64,000 nucleotides of DNA from assembly GCA_009838845.1 (NCBI GenBank), contig VXRD01000124.1, positions 79,228 to 143,227 on the forward strand, read 5' to 3'. The DNA comes from Gemmatimonadota bacterium. Lineage in GTDB: Bacteria; Latescibacterota; UBA2968. Position numbers and translations under genes: made by a program. Position 1 is the first letter of the stretch. Every line of letters begins with the position of its first letter. This document shows positions 27,232-36,286 of this stretch, in pieces. The notes beneath the pieces are model-generated. The model was not told where the DNA came from. It saw only the letters and a list, made by a program, of their open reading frames with translations, and made no database searches.

Positions 27232-28194
27232 TTATGCCATCCAACATGCGGTCTGGTGATCGCCGTCAATTGGTTGCAGTTGCGGTGTGGTTTCCCTGCA
27301 AATTGAATCGACTTTTTCACATCGATCTGCAAATCGACATCCCGGTGGAAATCGCGTGGCTTCGGGCACTGTGCCCGGAATGGTTCTGAGGCGCTTATTC
27401 GCGATATCCAGACGGGGTACTGATGCGAGTAAACCCTGCGTGTAAGGATGCCTGGGGTTGTGAAAGATCGCATCTGATGGTCCGGTTTCTACAATTTTGC
27501 CTGCGTACATGACCGCGACCTGATCGGCGGCTTCGGCAATAATACCCAAATCGTGTGTGATGAGCAGGACGGCCATGCCGAGTTGTTGTTGCAAGTCGCG
27601 CAACAGGTCCAGGATTTGCGCCTGAATAGTGACATCGAGTGCTGTTGTGGGTTCGTCGGCTATCAGCACTTTGGGATTGCACGAGAGGGCCATGGCGATC
27701 ATGACGCGCTGGCGTTGTCCGCCCGACAATTGGTGCGGGTATTCGTTTGCGCGTTGCTCGGGATCGGGCAGGCCCACGAGGTGGAGCATTTCAACTGTTT
27801 TTTTTCGCGCTTCTGTTTTTTCTAATCCCTGATGCCGCCTCACGGCTTCATCAATCTGGAACCCACAGGTGTAAACCGGGTTGAGGCTGGTCATGGGTTC
27901 CTGAAAGATCATGGCAATGTCATTGCCGCGTATGTCGCGCATTTCGGTATCCGAAAGGGATACCAGGTCTCGGTTTTGAAAAAAAATATGCCCACCTTCA
28001 ATGCGGCCAGGATGAGGTACCAATCGCATGATTGACAGCGAAGTAACACTTTTTCCGCACCCCGATTCACCAACAAGGCCGTAAGTTTCGCCCTTGTTGA
28101 GTGTGAATGATACACCATCTACCGCCCTCGCTGTTCCGCTGTCTGTGTGAAAATGCGTTTGGAGGTTGTCAACTGTCAGCACGGAATTGGGCAT
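27232..28194 (-). CDS. Di-/oligopeptide ABC transporter ATPase, DppD type
   Basis: A 320-residue nucleotide-binding protein with Walker [10 protein letters not shown], signature [10 protein letters not shown], Walker [13 protein letters not shown] and the switch His in LLITHDLG. The C-terminal domain has [18 protein letters not shown], the cysteine pattern of OppD/DppD proteins. It is directly followed by the DppF gene (11 bp gap with the preferred start). Membrane subunits must lie elsewhere in the genome. Confidence 0.93.
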   Translation of the reverse strand: MPNSVLTVDNLQTHFHTDSGTARAVDGVSFTLNKGETYGLVGESGCGKSVTSLSIMRLVPHPGRIEGGHIFFQNRDLVSLSDTEMRDIRGNDIAMIFQEPMTSLNPVYTCGFQIDEAVRRHQGLEKTEARKKTVEMLHLVGLPDPEQRANEYPHQLSGGQRQRVMIAMALSCNPKVLIADEPTTALDVTIQAQILDLLRDLQQQLGMAVLLITHDLGIIAEAADQVAVMYAGKIVETGPSDAIFHNPRHPYTQGLLASVPRLDIANKRLRTIPGTVPEATRFPPGCRFADRCEKVDSICRETTPQLQPIDGDHQTACWMA

Positions 28195-28279
28195 GTAAGA
28201 TTTTTCTTTGGACTTCTATACAGGTTTGAACGTTCCCGTTTTTTTGCAATGAGTGAATGGACACGCGCTGCTCCCCAAA

Positions 28280-29011
28280 TCAAAATAGAGGCAATTCGAG
28301 CACGAGCCAGTCTTCAAGTAAGAATCCGACGCGCCCAATCAGCAGCGAGAGACGCGCCATGATGGTGTAGCCAAATGATGCACCGAACGAGATCATGAGG
28401 AACCAGATACCGATTTTGGACGCCACGCCCACGGGGCCAGTGTGTTCGACAGAGTAAAAGAAATACACGAGTACTGTAACGACACCGACCAGAATAATGA
28501 AGAGGTCTAATCCAGCCCAGGTGGCTGTTATGGGTTGCATGGTCGGTTCTAGTTGAGCCAAAACATTGGCCGCAATGGTGCGCGGAATAGCCAGCCCCGA
28601 TCCCAGGCCAACCACAAACGCGAATGCGATACGACTGAGCCAGCTAAATTTTGCTGAGGAGAGTTGGGTGAGCATAAAGAAACCGAGCAATGTGGGGACA
28701 ATGAGCCACAAGTTGTTCATGCTTTCGCTGCCGAGTTCGGAGAGGGGATTCACGACATCGACCAAAAGCACGTTGTACCAGACCTGTGTGAGCGTGTACG
28801 CGGCTGCGACTCCTACATAGAGATTTTCGGCAAATTTGAAGAGGGGGTTGTCTTCGTAGAGAAAGCTGTAAAGCGACAGGGTAATGCCAGCCGCAATAAA
28901 TATGCCAAAGCCGGCCCAATCCAGAGAGAGCTTGTCTGAGCCAAAGAGGTAAATATTGATGGCGGCAAAGAGGAACAAGAAGGCAATAAAAATTATATGA
29001 TCGCGTTTCAC
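28280..29011 (-). CDS. Uncharacterised polytopic membrane protein of the GlmL/DUF6754 cluster
   Basis: A 243-residue protein with about seven predicted membrane helices and short loops; I do not recognise the family. Its start overlaps the end of the 276-residue protein gene by 4 bases (ATGA-type), so the two are translationally coupled. It is the last gene of the cluster, 85 bp before dppD. The conserved-looking stretch GLGSGLAIPRTIAANVL lies in the middle. A role as membrane part of a multi-subunit complex is inferred only from the gene arrangement. Confidence 0.7.
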   Translation of the reverse strand: MKRDHIIFIAFLFLFAAINIYLFGSDKLSLDWAGFGIFIAAGITLSLYSFLYEDNPLFKFAENLYVGVAAAYTLTQVWYNVLLVDVVNPLSELGSESMNNLWLIVPTLLGFFMLTQLSSAKFSWLSRIAFAFVVGLGSGLAIPRTIAANVLAQLEPTMQPITATWAGLDLFIILVGVVTVLVYFFYSVEHTGPVGVASKIGIWFLMISFGASFGYTIMARLSLLIGRVGFLLEDWLVLELPLF

Positions 29012-29838
29012 TGGACGCCCCCTTTCTGGCGGCCATAGAGGAAGTACATCACATTGCCCAATATGATGAAGGCGATGATGATGAGATGAACAAAGGATTG
29101 TGCACCCATGCCTGCGGTGGCTTTGTCCGATGTTTCAATCAGGGTTTCATATTCGGCGGCACCGGCCAATCCGCCCATCATGCCGTTCATTTGGCCCGAT
29201 TGCAAATAGGGGTATTGATCGGGTGCCATAACAGCAGTACAGCCAATGCCAAATTTGAATTTGTAGCGTTCTTGCCCGAAAGGTATCCATATCCCATCGG
29301 GTGTGTTGCCCGATGCCAGGCAGATCACATAGTCGAAGTCCGCCAATCCCTTTATGTTTTTGGTGACAGGTAATTCGGTCGTATCGCTACCTTGCAAATC
29401 TTTTTGAAATGCATCGTGAAAGTTTCTGCCCATATTGATGACCAGAGAACCCCCACCCGGTTTATAACCCAGATACGTATAATCCTCACCGTATTGTGTG
29501 ACAAATTCTTTTGATGCGGTATCAAATGCTTCTTGTGCAAGCCCCACAGCAGTTGGCCAGTGAGACATTCCAACAACTTTGACATTTTTGCGAAAACAGT
29601 GGCGCAAAACTGCAAGGGCCATGGGCTGTACTTCGGGCATGGAGCCGGGACCGTAGTCAAAGGAGATGAGAATGGTGCCGTTTTTTGCACTCACTTCTTC
29701 GATGGTGTCGTAAATCGCTTTCACATCTTTTGTGATGGGAATAGGCAGGCGCACGGCTGCCAACGATGGAAGGATGATGCCGAGCGCGACAAAAATGAAG
29801 ATGATGCGGCGGTCGATATTGAGCAAAAATTCTTTCAT
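29008..29838 (-). CDS. Uncharacterised membrane-anchored protein of the GlmL/DUF6754 cluster
   Basis: A 276-residue protein with one membrane helix at the N-terminus (about 11-29) and one at the C-terminus (about 245-265). Between them is a roughly 200-residue soluble domain beginning NGTILISFDYGPGSMPE, whose alternating beta/alpha pattern looks Rossmann-like. GYKPGGGSLVINMG and CLASGNTPDGIW are glycine-rich loops. No known family is recognised. It overlaps both neighbours by 1 to 4 bases, which suggests fixed stoichiometry with them. Confidence 0.7.
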   Translation of the reverse strand: MKEFLLNIDRRIIFIFVALGIILPSLAAVRLPIPITKDVKAIYDTIEEVSAKNGTILISFDYGPGSMPEVQPMALAVLRHCFRKNVKVVGMSHWPTAVGLAQEAFDTASKEFVTQYGEDYTYLGYKPGGGSLVINMGRNFHDAFQKDLQGSDTTELPVTKNIKGLADFDYVICLASGNTPDGIWIPFGQERYKFKFGIGCTAVMAPDQYPYLQSGQMNGMMGGLAGAAEYETLIETSDKATAGMGAQSFVHLIIIAFIILGNVMYFLYGRQKGGVQ

Positions 29839-30494
29839 TATTCACCTCCGCCGAGATAAGAGCGTTCGATGCCAAAGATGATACGCAATGCCGTGGCGAC
29901 AGCACCAAGGCTGACGCCGAGCAAGATGCCGCGTTTGGCTGCCAGATTGGGCACATCCATCATCCACTGGGCAATTTCGGGAAGTCCATGGTAAATTGAC
30001 GCGCCAATGGGTACACGGCCGATCATCACGATAATGGCGGATACGAGCAGGATTGCCGCTTCGGGCGTGCGGGCTCGAAAAGTGCGATAGGCTGCCGAGG
30101 CGATGAAAAACGCGAGTATGGAGAACATGGTGGCATCGGCAGGTACCTGGACGTATTTATACATCCAGTCAAAAGGTCCCGAATTGAGTACCTGTGGCTC
30201 GAATGGACCTATACCATCATTGTAGATTGCAAAGAGAGTTGTAATTACAAAACCCACGAATACCAGGAAACTATATCCCCATGCAGCTTGCTGGCGTTGA
30301 ACGCGGTTCCAGTGCAATCGCATCAGGCTATAGATGCCCAATATCATAGCAAAGGCAGCGACAATTCGATCCCAGGTTGCCAATTCTTGTTCGAGACTTT
30401 GAGCACCGCTGTATGGGATATAGAAAACGAGAATGCCAATCATACCCAGGACAAAGGCGATGATTAGCGGAAGAGTACGTCTTAAAAAAAGCAT
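29838..30494 (-). CDS. Uncharacterised polytopic membrane protein of the GlmL/DUF6754 cluster
   Basis: A 218-residue protein with about six membrane helices (first two at roughly 8-27 and 43-60). No known motif is seen. It follows the DUF6754-like gene by 14 bp and its last base overlaps the start of the 276-residue protein gene. The C-terminal tail RSYLGGGE is probably cytoplasmic. Function is unknown. Confidence 0.7.
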   Translation of the reverse strand: MLFLRRTLPLIIAFVLGMIGILVFYIPYSGAQSLEQELATWDRIVAAFAMILGIYSLMRLHWNRVQRQQAAWGYSFLVFVGFVITTLFAIYNDGIGPFEPQVLNSGPFDWMYKYVQVPADATMFSILAFFIASAAYRTFRARTPEAAILLVSAIIVMIGRVPIGASIYHGLPEIAQWMMDVPNLAAKRGILLGVSLGAVATALRIIFGIERSYLGGGE

Positions 30495-30508
30495 GAAAGA
30501 ATCCTCTG

Positions 30509-31714
30509 CTAATATGCCGTGAAAATATGCGTGAGTGTTTGACTTCCAAGAGTCGCCAGGATCGTGCCCAAAATCATGACGATTAAGAGCACTGCTTTGC
30601 CGATGTCTTGACCTTTGAGGCTACCCAGCAATTTGGGTTCGCGGGCGAGATACGCGCTCGCTGCATAGAGTTCTTCGCCCATGAGCGTATAGTCACAGGT
30701 GGTAATGAAAAAGGGCAGTTGGGTGTAGGAGTCAGTACCCGCGATTTGGATTGCGCCTATGGAAGCACCTGTTTCTGCCAGCAAGAGCGATTCTGCGTAG
30801 AAATAGCCCATCATGATATTGGTAGCTGGTCTGTCGCGCACCATCATGCCGTCGAGAGCTGCGGCATAGCTGAATTGCTCGGTGGCAACCATAAAGACCA
30901 TGTCCTCTGAGTAGGCATCGGGCCGACCTGCGTTGAGATAGGATTCTTTGACGACCTCCTGACTCACAGCCATTACTACGGGATCATTGTTGGCCACGCG
31001 CAATTCGGTGTTAAATTCGGCAGTGCGATTTGCCACGCGCGCGAGAACATTGATCGCCGCAATGGTAGAAACACTACCCATGGGATGCAATCCGTGTGCA
31101 AAAAGCACGGGTTTGCCCATTTCAGTTGCGCGACCGAGGGCTTCGTTAAGGGCTTCGAGACCGGCGATGCGGCGGATGAAGAGTTCGCGTTTTTGGGCGA
31201 GGAAAATGCCGCCTAAAATGATGAGGGAGAAGATCGTGCCGATGATGAAATTATTGGTTTTGAGGAAGTTGAATAAATTTTCAGACGCTTCTGCGCTTGC
31301 GACTGCAGAGGGAAATGATTCGCCAGAGGGAGATAGGGATATAACCTGTACATAATAGGTTTTGCCGTTTTCGATGGCGATCTTTTTAGACGGATCGGTG
31401 GGATCAGTATATTCAGCGATTTTGGCAAAGTGCATTTGGGATGTTTCTTCGCCATGCCCAAAAGTGCCTGGATCGCTGGATTGCAGGTTGCCCGATGGGT
31501 CGATATTGGTTGCGTGATGAAAAGGACCTGTTTCAGTTTCGCTAACTACAATTTTGTACATTGCCCCGTCGGGGAGTTCCGCGCGATTCCACACAACGGT
31601 GATGCTGCCTCCCGAGTCGTTGGGGGTGTCTTCAGCTTTGACACCGGTGGGTTGTTGTGCATACAACTGTGCCGTGCAGAGTACGAGTGTGATGCAACAC
31701 AAAAAATATCTCAT
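30509..31714 (-). CDS. DUF6754-like protein with signal peptide and FN3 domain
   Basis: 401 residues from the ATG at 31714 (GGGAG 7 bases upstream); more distal starts would add a non-natural leader before the signal peptide. Residues 1-20 form a signal peptide ending in LYAQQ. Residues about 22-150 look like a fibronectin type III domain. A helix at about 158-176 precedes a domain of about 170 residues (ALNEALGRATEMGKPVLFAHG onward) and a final helix. The layout recalls the DUF6754 family; I give that name with caution. It is part of an eight-gene minus-strand cluster. Confidence 0.7.
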   Translation of the reverse strand: MRYFLCCITLVLCTAQLYAQQPTGVKAEDTPNDSGGSITVVWNRAELPDGAMYKIVVSETETGPFHHATNIDPSGNLQSSDPGTFGHGEETSQMHFAKIAEYTDPTDPSKKIAIENGKTYYVQVISLSPSGESFPSAVASAEASENLFNFLKTNNFIIGTIFSLIILGGIFLAQKRELFIRRIAGLEALNEALGRATEMGKPVLFAHGLHPMGSVSTIAAINVLARVANRTAEFNTELRVANNDPVVMAVSQEVVKESYLNAGRPDAYSEDMVFMVATEQFSYAAALDGMMVRDRPATNIMMGYFYAESLLLAETGASIGAIQIAGTDSYTQLPFFITTCDYTLMGEELYAASAYLAREPKLLGSLKGQDIGKAVLLIVMILGTILATLGSQTLTHIFTAY

Positions 31715-31736
31715 ACGCAATCTCCCGATGGGTCGT

Positions 31737-32855
31737 TTACTCTTGGATGAGTTCGACGTTGGCACGCGGGACAGTGGCGCGTTCGCCATTGTCAAATTCG
31801 ACTTCGAGTACGCGCACATGGGTTTCGGATTCGACTGTTTGCAATTCGGGGGGCAGTGCCGTGACTTTGCCCACCTGACCAAAATAGGGTGCGCGAATCA
31901 CGCGCAAGAGTGCGCCTTCGATGAGGCCTGGATTATCGGATTCTTCGGTTTGTTCGTGGATGCTGGATTCTGGAATGATGATTTCGGGACGCAGAACACC
32001 TGCGCGGATCTGGGTGGCGCCCGAGACAGAGGCTTCTTTGCCGTTGTTTTCGCTCAGTATGTCAAAGGTTTTGTGCGCCATTGAGATGGAGCCAAAGCCT
32101 TCGGTGAGGATGACGGTGAGGCCGATATTTTCGGTGCCGGTGATGGCTACGCCGAGGTCGTAACCGAGCAGGTCGCGCAAGTCGGCGTCGCGGATGCCGC
32201 CGCCAATGATGCCAACGGCGCCGATTTCCCGCGCTTTGTCGATCACATCGAGAGTGAGCAAATTGCCGCCTACGACGATTGTACCTGCGCACGAGTCGTC
32301 GATTTGGTCGGGGGTTAAAATTTGGTCTGGCTCTTTGGAGATGACGTGCAGAGGTCCCCAGGTTTCACCGCCTACGCCAAAGATGCCCTGCACAAATGCA
32401 CCTGTGGTTTCGACAATGACGCCTTCTTCGGGCAGGATTTCAACTATATTGCCATCGATGTATGCCTGTACCTGAACGGGGCGCGGAGGGGCGCGAAAGA
32501 TGACCTGTCCAGTGATTTTGGAGATGCTTTCGAGGGTGCCACTAATAGGTGCTTTAACGGTGGTTTTGAACCATTTGATGAAGGGGCGGGTTTCGGCAAT
32601 GGGTTCGCCTACTTCGACGGGGTCGCCTTCTCGTTTGAGCATGTAATTGGGCAATTCTTCTGGTGTGCAACTCAGGATGTTGACCAGATTGAGGGTGGTG
32701 ACGTTGCCGGGCAAGTGCGTGTGGGCAACGACCTGATCGCGCGTCACGCTATCGCCTTGTGATACGACGACTTCACCTTTGAGGGGGAGTTGGCGCTGGC
32801 GTTGAAGAAGGGTCTGTGGGGTAACGCGAAGACCGGGTGTGTATGCGTGTGCCAT
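31737..32855 (-). CDS. Barrel-sandwich-hybrid/KOW-like protein of the GlmL cluster
   Basis: A 372-residue protein without a signal peptide or membrane helix. Residues about 10-140 contain two lipoyl-like barrel-sandwich segments (VVSQGDSVTRDQVVAHTHLPG and KAPISGTLESISKITGQV), similar to the N-terminal region of RnfC/NqrA-type proteins. The middle is a glycine-rich region (IGGGIRDADL, ITGTENIGLTV). The C-terminal 60 residues resemble a KOW/SH3-like barrel (APYFGQVGKVTALPP). It does not carry a canonical lipoyl-lysine. It lies between the GlmL-like gene and the DUF6754-like gene. Role unknown; a cytoplasmic adaptor of the membrane complex is possible. Confidence 0.65.
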   Translation of the reverse strand: MAHAYTPGLRVTPQTLLQRQRQLPLKGEVVVSQGDSVTRDQVVAHTHLPGNVTTLNLVNILSCTPEELPNYMLKREGDPVEVGEPIAETRPFIKWFKTTVKAPISGTLESISKITGQVIFRAPPRPVQVQAYIDGNIVEILPEEGVIVETTGAFVQGIFGVGGETWGPLHVISKEPDQILTPDQIDDSCAGTIVVGGNLLTLDVIDKAREIGAVGIIGGGIRDADLRDLLGYDLGVAITGTENIGLTVILTEGFGSISMAHKTFDILSENNGKEASVSGATQIRAGVLRPEIIIPESSIHEQTEESDNPGLIEGALLRVIRAPYFGQVGKVTALPPELQTVESETHVRVLEVEFDNGERATVPRANVELIQE

Positions 32856-32939
32856 AGAGTAATACCTGGGTTACGGATAACGGAATATACAATGCGTGGG
32901 TTACTTTACAAGAAAATAAATTAAATTACGGCCTTGCTC

Positions 32940-34727
32940 TTACCGGGGGTAGAGGTCGAGGGTCTCGCTCCACTGGCTTATCTGATCGGCGCGTTCGGAT
33001 TGATTTTCGGCAAATACAATGGGGCGCCCGCGTCCGTCGAGGATCAGCCCGGCGGTGCCCCCTTTGACTGTGGTGTTCAGTTCTCGGCCCGGCCCGGCAC
33101 CTGCGTCTGTGTTGCGCTCGGGCTGTAAGGTGAGGTGTGCTTCCTGACCTGCTTCGAGCGGGAAATGTAGAAGATCGCCAATATTCAGGGTGCCCGATTG
33201 GGTTCCGTCGGGAAGGCCGATTTCGTATTGCGCACAGGATGTGCCGATTTTGCCCTGGGCGATGGGTGCGATACAGGTGCCGAGGTAAATGAGGCAGTCG
33301 CGTTCAAAAACCTGCGTGGCGGCGATTTCGTTGACCGATGAAAGCACGCCGAGGTGTGGCATCATAAAGATGCTGTCAACGGCGAGGCGCGTGATGCCTT
33401 CGGGCTGGAAGGCGTCAATGAGCATAGCGGCTGTTTGCATTCGACGCGGAGCGTGAGATAGAACGCCGCCGCTTCCGACGAGGAGATCGAGGTCGCGCAT
33501 TTTGATGAGGCTTTCGCCGCCTTCGGATTGGTCGAATACATCGGACAGGGTGCGCTCTGCCTGTACGCCTTTGAGACCCACGGCCAGTGCGCGGTGCTGG
33601 ACAAAGGCCAGGCGCAAGGCTTCGCGGGCAATGGCCTGTTCGACCTGAAGTTCTTCGAGCATTTGCGGAATTGTGGTGGGGCGGATCATTTTGTTTTTGA
33701 TGCGGTCTCGCAGGTCGGCTTCGTCGATTTTGAAAGGCACCCAGCGCATGACATCGTTGAGGCCCGCTTCGGCGAGTACGTTGGATACGCTGTAGGACAT
33801 GCCGAGATTGGCAGATACCGTGCGGTTGAAGATATCGTCAAAGACGCTGAATACGTCGGTGGTGGCGCCGCCTATGTCAACGCCCACGACATTGATATTT
33901 TGTTGTTTGGATACGGTTTGCATCATGAGGCCAACTGCGCCGGGCGTGGGCATGATGGGTGCGCCTGTCCAGGAGATGAGTTTTCGATAGCCCGGTGCTT
34001 GCGCCATGACGTGTTCGAGAAAGAGGTCGTGGATCACGTGGCGAGCTGGTCCAAGGTTTTCTTCTTCGAGCGTGGGGCGGATGTTTTCCGTGATGGTGAG
34101 GGCAGTTTTGTCGCCCAGGGTGCGTTCGATTTCCTGCGCGGCATCTTTGTTTCCAGCGTAAATGACGGGCAGTTGGTATCCCGATCCAAATCGCGGTTTG
34201 GGGTCGGCTGCCGAAATGAATTCGGCCAGTTCGACAACGTGCGAAATGGTGCCGCCATCTGTGCCGCCCGAAAGGAGCACCATATCGGGGCGCAACTGGC
34301 GAATGCGTTCGATTTTTTCGTGGGGCTGCCGCCCGTCGTTGGACGCGAGAATGTCCATGACAATTGCGCCTGCGCCGAGGGCGCAGCGCTGTGCGCTTTC
34401 GCCGGTCATGGCCTGAATGACGCCGCCGACCATCATTTGCAGGCCGCCGCCTGCGCTGCTGGTAGAAATGTAGATGTCAACCCCGCGATGATCTTCTGCG
34501 GGTGTGATGATGGTTTCGCCGTCGAGAATTTGCCTGCCGGAGAGTTCTTCGACTTCTTGAATGGCGTTGAGTACGCCGCGCGTGACGTCTTCATAGGGGG
34601 CTTCAACTGTGGTAGGTGCTTCGCCTCGATAGGTCTGGCGATAGACATCGCCCTTTTTTTCTATCAAGATGGCTTTGGTCGTGGTGCTGCCGCAATCGGT
34701 AGCGATGATGACGTCGAGTTTATCCAT
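32940..34727 (-). CDS. GlmL/MutL-family ASKHA-fold protein
   Basis: 595 residues from MDKLDVIIATDCGSTTTKA; the open frame extends 28 codons further upstream into the preceding gene. The phosphate-1 motif is DCGSTTTKA, and a second ATPase-like segment is VVGVDIGGATTDVFSV near residue 285. This is the layout of GlmL, the accessory or reactivation protein of adenosylcobalamin-dependent glutamate and ornithine mutases. No mutase subunit is encoded here, so the partner is something else. Its start overlaps the upstream gene by 8 bases. It may act as ATP-dependent chaperone for the membrane proteins encoded downstream (inference). Confidence 0.8.
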   Translation of the reverse strand: MDKLDVIIATDCGSTTTKAILIEKKGDVYRQTYRGEAPTTVEAPYEDVTRGVLNAIQEVEELSGRQILDGETIITPAEDHRGVDIYISTSSAGGGLQMMVGGVIQAMTGESAQRCALGAGAIVMDILASNDGRQPHEKIERIRQLRPDMVLLSGGTDGGTISHVVELAEFISAADPKPRFGSGYQLPVIYAGNKDAAQEIERTLGDKTALTITENIRPTLEEENLGPARHVIHDLFLEHVMAQAPGYRKLISWTGAPIMPTPGAVGLMMQTVSKQQNINVVGVDIGGATTDVFSVFDDIFNRTVSANLGMSYSVSNVLAEAGLNDVMRWVPFKIDEADLRDRIKNKMIRPTTIPQMLEELQVEQAIAREALRLAFVQHRALAVGLKGVQAERTLSDVFDQSEGGESLIKMRDLDLLVGSGGVLSHAPRRMQTAAMLIDAFQPEGITRLAVDSIFMMPHLGVLSSVNEIAATQVFERDCLIYLGTCIAPIAQGKIGTSCAQYEIGLPDGTQSGTLNIGDLLHFPLEAGQEAHLTLQPERNTDAGAGPGRELNTTVKGGTAGLILDGRGRPIVFAENQSERADQISQWSETLDLYPR

Positions 34728-35073
34728 GGTTTTTGTTTTCCAGGGTTTCAATATGGCGAATGAGACAGGGAATGCTTTCCCGCTTTTCCAGAAAGCGCGT
34801 GAAGCGGTCAAACTCGGCTGTTGAGGAGAAGATGATGGATACGAAGGGCGACAAAAAAGTCAAAAGTTGGCTGCCAATATAGTTAAAGGGTCGCCCGGTT
34901 TCAAGTAACATAATAGCTGGCGCTGTGAGTCTGCGCCTCACGATGAAGGCGGCGGCTTTTTCGGCGAGAACTTCATCGTCTTCAGTGATAGCACTTTCGG
35001 GGGGAGAAACGGCAAAGGCATGGGTGCAATAATTTTTAAGTCGGGTCAATAGCGATGTGTTTTTGGACGACAT
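34720..35073 (-). CDS. Small uncharacterised protein upstream of the GlmL-like gene
   Basis: 117 residues from MSSKNTSLL. It overlaps the gene upstream by 38 bases and the GlmL-like gene by 8. A central segment RRRLTAPAIMLLETGRPFNYIGSQLLTFLSPFVSIIF contains one amphipathic or membrane-associated helix. The N-terminal 45 residues are acidic and lack motifs. No family is recognised. The overlaps at both ends support it being a real, co-translated gene. Confidence 0.65.
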   Translation of the reverse strand: MSSKNTSLLTRLKNYCTHAFAVSPPESAITEDDEVLAEKAAAFIVRRRLTAPAIMLLETGRPFNYIGSQLLTFLSPFVSIIFSSTAEFDRFTRFLEKRESIPCLIRHIETLENKNHG

Positions 35074-35458
35074 GGTAGATCTCAGCGGGGTTTTTCGAGC
35101 GCAGGAATTGACCTCGAAATGTGTCGAGGCGATGCGGTTTGGCAAAAGGACTTAAGAAGACGCCGTTGGGATGGCGTGCGGCGCGGCGAAAATTTGTCCA
35201 CAAATACTGCCTGCGCATACCGATATGTGAAATGGTAAAACCGCGAGGGTCGATAACATAGCGCGTTGTGAAAAAATAGCGGGTCATCGCCGCGGTGAGC
35301 AATGCGAGTGAAAGAAAGGCGAAAGAGATGCTCTGAAAGCTCACGCCGACAATAAACGCGACGCCCAGGATGATGAGCACGAGTAAAACAGATTTTGCCA
35401 AAGGCTCTTCGCGCAAGGGATGCGAGGTCCAGGTCTTTGAAGAATCAATACTTGTCAT
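35036..35458 (-). CDS. Small membrane protein with a bacterial PH-like domain
   Basis: 140 residues from MTSIDSSKTW (an ATG three codons upstream at 35467 is also possible). Two helices at about 22-42 and 46-60 precede a region RYFFTTRYVIDPRGFTISHIG that fits a bPH-type beta sandwich, as in YdbS/YdbT-like proteins. The start lies inside the end of the lipoate-ligase gene and the stop lies inside the next gene. A much longer open frame continues upstream antisense to the natural frame and is ignored. Confidence 0.65.
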   Translation of the reverse strand: MTSIDSSKTWTSHPLREEPLAKSVLLVLIILGVAFIVGVSFQSISFAFLSLALLTAAMTRYFFTTRYVIDPRGFTISHIGMRRQYLWTNFRRAARHPNGVFLSPFAKPHRLDTFRGQFLRSKNPAEIYHVVQKHIAIDPT

Positions 35459-36284
35459 TCCATTCATAGGTTGCGTATTTCTCGGCGATAAGGCGTTGGG
35501 TTTCGGCGATTTCTGTTTCGCTGAGTGAGGCTTCAACAAGTTGGATGTTAAAGGTATTTTGAATGCCTTGCCGGATGGCTGTGGCCGCTGTGTCGAAATT
35601 GATGGGGTATGCGAGAGCTTCAGAGAGCGAGGTGGTGTGGCGGTCGAGTTCGCGTGCAAAACGCTTTTGCAGGCCTGGTTTGTCGCCGGGCAGAAGGTCG
35701 GCGATTTGTTTGTGCTCTGCGCCGAGCAGGAGTGATCCGTGTTGCAAGAGCATTGTACCGATGCGCTGTTGCGCGCTGCCGATGAGTTTGCGCCCCTTAA
35801 ATGTGACTTCGTATTGCGCCGTACTGGTAAAACAGGGCGCGGTGAGTTCTTTGCCGCGCGGTGAGGGCTGTGTTTGGCGACGGGATTCAAAGGTCGCATC
35901 GACGCCGAGAGCGCGAATACCCGCCAGGAGGCCTTCGCTGATTTTGCGATAGGCTTCGTTGATATTGCCCCCCATCACGGGATTGTCGGCAGGGCAGACA
36001 ACGCTGTAGGTCAGTTCGTTCCAGTGCAAGACAGCGCGGCCACCGGTGGGACGACGGACAATGTCGATACCGCGATCGCGAACTTTTTGGGCATCGACTT
36101 CGCGGCTGATGCGCTGTGCATATCCAAAGGAGACCGCAGGCGGTTGCCACCCGTAAACGCGAAATGCGGGCCGAGCACCTGTTGCTATCGAGCGCACGAG
36201 GGCTTCATCTACTGCCATATTAAAAAAGGCGTTTCCATGTTGGGTATTCAGGAAACGCCATTTGGGGGGATCGCATTGTGTCAC
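35445..36284 (-). CDS. Lipoate-protein ligase A-family acyltransferase
   Basis: A 279-residue biotin/lipoate ligase-fold protein. It shows FFNMAVDEAL at the N-terminus, VRRPTGGRAVLHWNELTYSV near residue 75 (RRxTGGGxVxH-like lipoyl-AMP site) and the lysine in RKLIGSAQQR near 150. Members attach lipoate or octanoate to E2 and GcvH proteins. Whether this one uses free lipoate or octanoyl-ACP is undecided; the neighbouring fatty-acid genes make octanoyl transfer plausible. Two bp separate it from rnc. Confidence 0.87.
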   Translation of the reverse strand: MTQCDPPKWRFLNTQHGNAFFNMAVDEALVRSIATGARPAFRVYGWQPPAVSFGYAQRISREVDAQKVRDRGIDIVRRPTGGRAVLHWNELTYSVVCPADNPVMGGNINEAYRKISEGLLAGIRALGVDATFESRRQTQPSPRGKELTAPCFTSTAQYEVTFKGRKLIGSAQQRIGTMLLQHGSLLLGAEHKQIADLLPGDKPGLQKRFARELDRHTTSLSEALAYPINFDTAATAIRQGIQNTFNIQLVEASLSETEIAETQRLIAEKYATYEWNDKY

Positions 36285-36286
36285 GG

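Noticed and set aside
33528..34763. Long open frame on the plus strand antisense to the GlmL-like gene
   Set aside because: It mirrors the codon bias of the minus-strand gene, has low-complexity composition and no ribosome-binding site or homology.
35459..35899. N-terminal extension of the bPH-like gene across the lipoate-ligase gene
   Set aside because: The extension is the out-of-frame shadow of the ligase; the bPH domain begins after the internal ATG at 35458.
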